Positions 61,174 through 64,000 of a DNA stretch of 64,000 nt are shown piece after piece (positions within the stretch are counted from its first letter, which is position 1; each line of letters starts with the position of its first letter). This stretch comes from Cucumis sativus (Eukaryota > Streptophyta > Magnoliopsida > Cucurbitales > Cucurbitaceae). A model generated the notes under the pieces. It was given only the letters and a program-made list of their open reading frames with translations. It ran no database searches and was not told where the DNA came from. The position numbers were made by a program, and so were the translations under genes. Location: the NCBI RefSeq assembly GCF_000004075.3, contig NC_026660.2:9052001-9116000 (forward strand). The letters are read 5' to 3'.

Positions 61174-62678
61174 ATGGTAAGAATGTTAAGGGCTTGCATA
61201 CGATCTTTGTTGAAGTTCGTTAATTCTGGAAATGGGATGGTCGGAATCGCCATGATTTTATACGGAATTTGGTTGATGAGGGCTTGGCAGAGGCATTTGG
61301 GTCATTTGCCATATGAAGGACCCAATGACCCAATTCCATGGTATTGCTTTTCGGTTTTCTTCTAGACTATATAATTTGGGGTTTTCTTCCATTTTCTGTC
61401 TCGTCTCTTTTTGCTTCTGTTTGAAAGTAATTTCTTCAAAAATGGGTCTGTTTCTGGGTACAAAATGCATTCCTTACTTCATGCTGATTGATCGATTTCT
61501 TTTTCCGAAGAATAATCTCAAATAATGTGATGGAAAAGAACGTGCCTTTGTATTCCATCTTTCCCTCCTAAGAAGAAGGAAGAAGTAAATACATAACCTG
61601 GAAGCAAATCTAAAGATTGTTCATGACGTTCATTATTGACTAGGCAAAGTGTAGGAATAATCTTCGTATTCATGACTCTTTTTTGAATTATGGTTCTTTG
61701 TAGAATAGCATCCAAAACCTCATAGATATATTAATATGCATCTATGAAACTAAACAAACGTGTAAGGAGAATTATAGCAGTTAATATGGATGAGATTTGG
61801 GTTATGTGGCAGTTGGTTGGTAGGAACACAATGGGATACCACCAGAACTGTCATATGTAGCTTACAACTTTGGTCTTGCTTAAATTCCAGGTTCACGTAC
61901 AGTTTTCTTGGCCTAGGAATTCTTTTATGTGTGATCACATGCTTGGGTCATATTGCAGCTGAAACTGCTAATGGTTGTTGCCTTCATCTGGTATTGTATT
62001 CTTAATTGACTATAGATATGAATCTCCCTTTCCCATTTTTGTTTTTATTTTGTTCAATAGATTACTTGTCATATGAGTCTGAGTATCCTTCAATGTATGT
62101 AGTATATGTTGCTTCTCTTTATGGTTATCATGGTTGAGGCTGGGGTGACAACAGATGTATTTCTGAATCGTGACTGGGCGGAGGTGAATATTTTACATAC
62201 AAAAGGTTTATGCATTATCATCTTAAAAGTTGAACATAATGATCATAACAAAATGCAACTTGGTTACATTGAACTTTACACTAGGATTTTCCAAAAGATC
62301 CGAGTGGATGCTTTGATCAGTTCAAACATTTCATCAAATCAAACTTCAATATCTGCAAATGGATAGGGATCTCAACTGTGTCTATTCAGGTTTCTCTCTC
62401 TTCTCATGTTGGTCTTTCCTTAGTTAGGGATTCCTAATTTTCCTTCTGACTAACTTTCCATGTTGATCGACTTTTATCAGGGTTTGTCTCTCTTGTTGGC
62501 AATGGTACTAAAAGCAATTGGATCCCGTCGATATTACGAAAGCGATGATGAGTATGCTCCTGAGAGGCTTCCATTTCTTAAGAATACTCTTCACTCACCA
62601 ACTGCATGTGTTATTGGGGACCCTGTCTTTCCATCTAAAAATGATACATGGAACAAACAAACCGAGGACAAGGTATAA
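61174..62678 (+). CDS. Tetraspanin-19-like membrane protein
   Basis: Five exons join in frame: 61174-61340, 61891-61990, 62103-62183, 62285-62389 and 62481-62678, giving 216 residues. Membrane segments are visible at about 20-38 ([15 protein letters not shown]), 57-76 ([20 protein letters not shown]), 88-103 ([16 protein letters not shown]) and 143-164 ([20 protein letters not shown]). The [12 protein letters not shown] motif (75-86) and a short second loop with Cys ([16 protein letters not shown]) match plant tetraspanin-19 and its TOM2A-like relatives. The Asp/Glu-rich tail [10 protein letters not shown] is also typical. These proteins sit in plasma or endo-membranes as organisers of protein microdomains. 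The last exon is read through to TAA; a GTATAA donor there could instead lead to one more small exon. M1 at 61174 is preferred over an upstream in-frame TTG-started extension because it matches the family start. Confidence 0.9.
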
Positions 62679-64000
62679 ATACACAATCATGTAATTCTCA
62701 ACTACATGTGTTAGGCTTGTCATATATATTACTTTCACTTAGTTACCATACAGTTATTGTCCATTTGTTTCTTTTAAGCTACAATCAACCAATCATATCA
62801 AATTCTTTCCATATCTTTGCAATTACCTTTTCAGCTCTAAATTCTCTCTGATATATTGTGATTGGAACAACTTATAAAACTGATTTACCTATGATGCTGT
62901 TTCCATTTGTCAACGCTCATAAGAACTGTTCATTCATCCATATCCAGTTTATTGTTAGATGAAATGATGGCTAACCGGTACATTCAAGTATAGATATAAT
63001 TATTTCCACCATTTTCCAATTTCAGGCCAAGTTGTTGGGCATATTAATAACTATGTTTATGGCATAAAAACAATATCTATGAAATTGATCTGATTTCTTT
63101 GACCTTGGCAGTAACCCTGCAGAAGAAGCAGCATATTTATTAACTTTTATTGAATTCGCCCATTGCATTTCAGGTGAGTAGTTTCCTCCACTGAACTCAA
63201 CTCACTCATTTATGGTTTTATTTTTATTCATTTTCCCTTTTTTTTTTCCTCTCAGGAAAGAGTCATAGGCCCATAATCCAAAAGTGTGAATCTGACATGG
63301 AATTCTCGGTAGCAACACAATGTAAATGAATCTTCTCATGGATCGTTAGCCATTTTCATTTTTTAATACTGTAGATCATGTCAGCTGAAGTAATTTTATG
63401 TTTAATATTGAATAACATCAAGTTTAGAGGTTCTTAAAATTAAAAACACAAAATTTTCTCTTGCAGAAAAATATTCCTGATGGGCTCTCAGATGTCATTG
63501 AGAATACAAATATAATATGTAAATAATATTATAGGCATTGGGGTTCACGTATTGTTCTAGTAAAATTAGTTTATTGATGGTATCTGTTTCTAAAATCATT
63601 TTATAAATATGATTCTTTGCCATATTTTCATTCATGTCTTGATTTGGCTGCATCTTTGTTTGGATGTATCATGGGATCAAATATAAAAGGTGTAGTAGTT
63701 TCTTGAGCAATCTTGTTTGTGAGAACCTATAAACTTTAATAATAAGAACAAAATATGTTATTGTTAACTTTAGATCTTACCATTTAATATTGTCAGTGAG
63801 CCAGATTTTGTGAGATAAGAGTTCATGAAGTAATATGTATAAAAGTATTTAACACGTTTTTTAACTGTAATTTTTTAAGATTAGCCTTTTAGTCTCAACA
63901 AATTTGTTTTTGTTTTGAGAAATCTAAACAAATTGTATATTATGTATAAATGTAATTTTATTGTTTGTAAACAATTTTGATCCTGTCTATAAAACATTTC
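62679..64000. other. Downstream region, nothing recognised
   Basis: AT-rich 3' region of the tetraspanin gene and spacer to the window end. No further coding exon with good borders was found. Confidence 0.4.

Overview
This is plant nuclear DNA. Genes are split by short AT-rich introns with GT/AG borders, the spacers are very AT-rich, and the space between genes is packed with decayed transposons. Protein similarity and the retroelement types suggest a eudicot, most likely a cucurbit (inference; no search was run). I found no prokaryotic, organellar, CRISPR or phage-like system.

Layout. 0-2.2 kb: MITE-like debris, then a mitochondrial glycoprotein (MAM33/p32) family gene on the minus strand whose 3' exon could not be placed. 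2.2-7 kb: retroelement debris and a non-autonomous hAT element with a perfect 8-bp target duplication. 7.1-8.0 kb: an intronless plastid riboflavin synthase gene (plus strand). 11.4-14.2 kb: a four-exon zinc-finger gene (C2H2 plus a RING-like Cys/His cluster). 18.2-20.6 kb: a RMA-type, membrane-anchored RING E3 ligase (minus strand). 20.7-43.7 kb: a long gene-poor stretch holding Ty3/gypsy debris, an LTR element with an envelope-like ORF, a CACTA-like element, a gypsy gag-protease remnant and a Mutator-like transposase remnant. 43.9-50.6 kb: an eight-exon DTW-domain tRNA-modification gene carrying a collapsed chromodomain gypsy element in intron 5. 52.6-53.0 kb: a small conserved plant protein. 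57.6-58.4 kb: a second, inverted riboflavin synthase copy. 59.6-60.4 kb: a two-exon GNAT acetyltransferase. 61.2-62.7 kb: a five-exon tetraspanin-19-like gene.

The main structural observation is the pair of riboflavin synthase genes. They are about 95% identical in protein, lie 49.6 kb apart in opposite orientation, and share about 1.5 kb of homology that includes the 3' flank and part of the 5' leader. The right-hand copy appears to keep an upstream 5'UTR exon and intron that the left-hand copy lacks, so the left copy looks like a derived duplicate with a new promoter. The genes are ordinary housekeeping functions (riboflavin synthesis, tRNA modification, ER-associated ubiquitination, N-acetylation, membrane organisation) and do not form an operon or cluster; their order appears to reflect conserved eudicot synteny.
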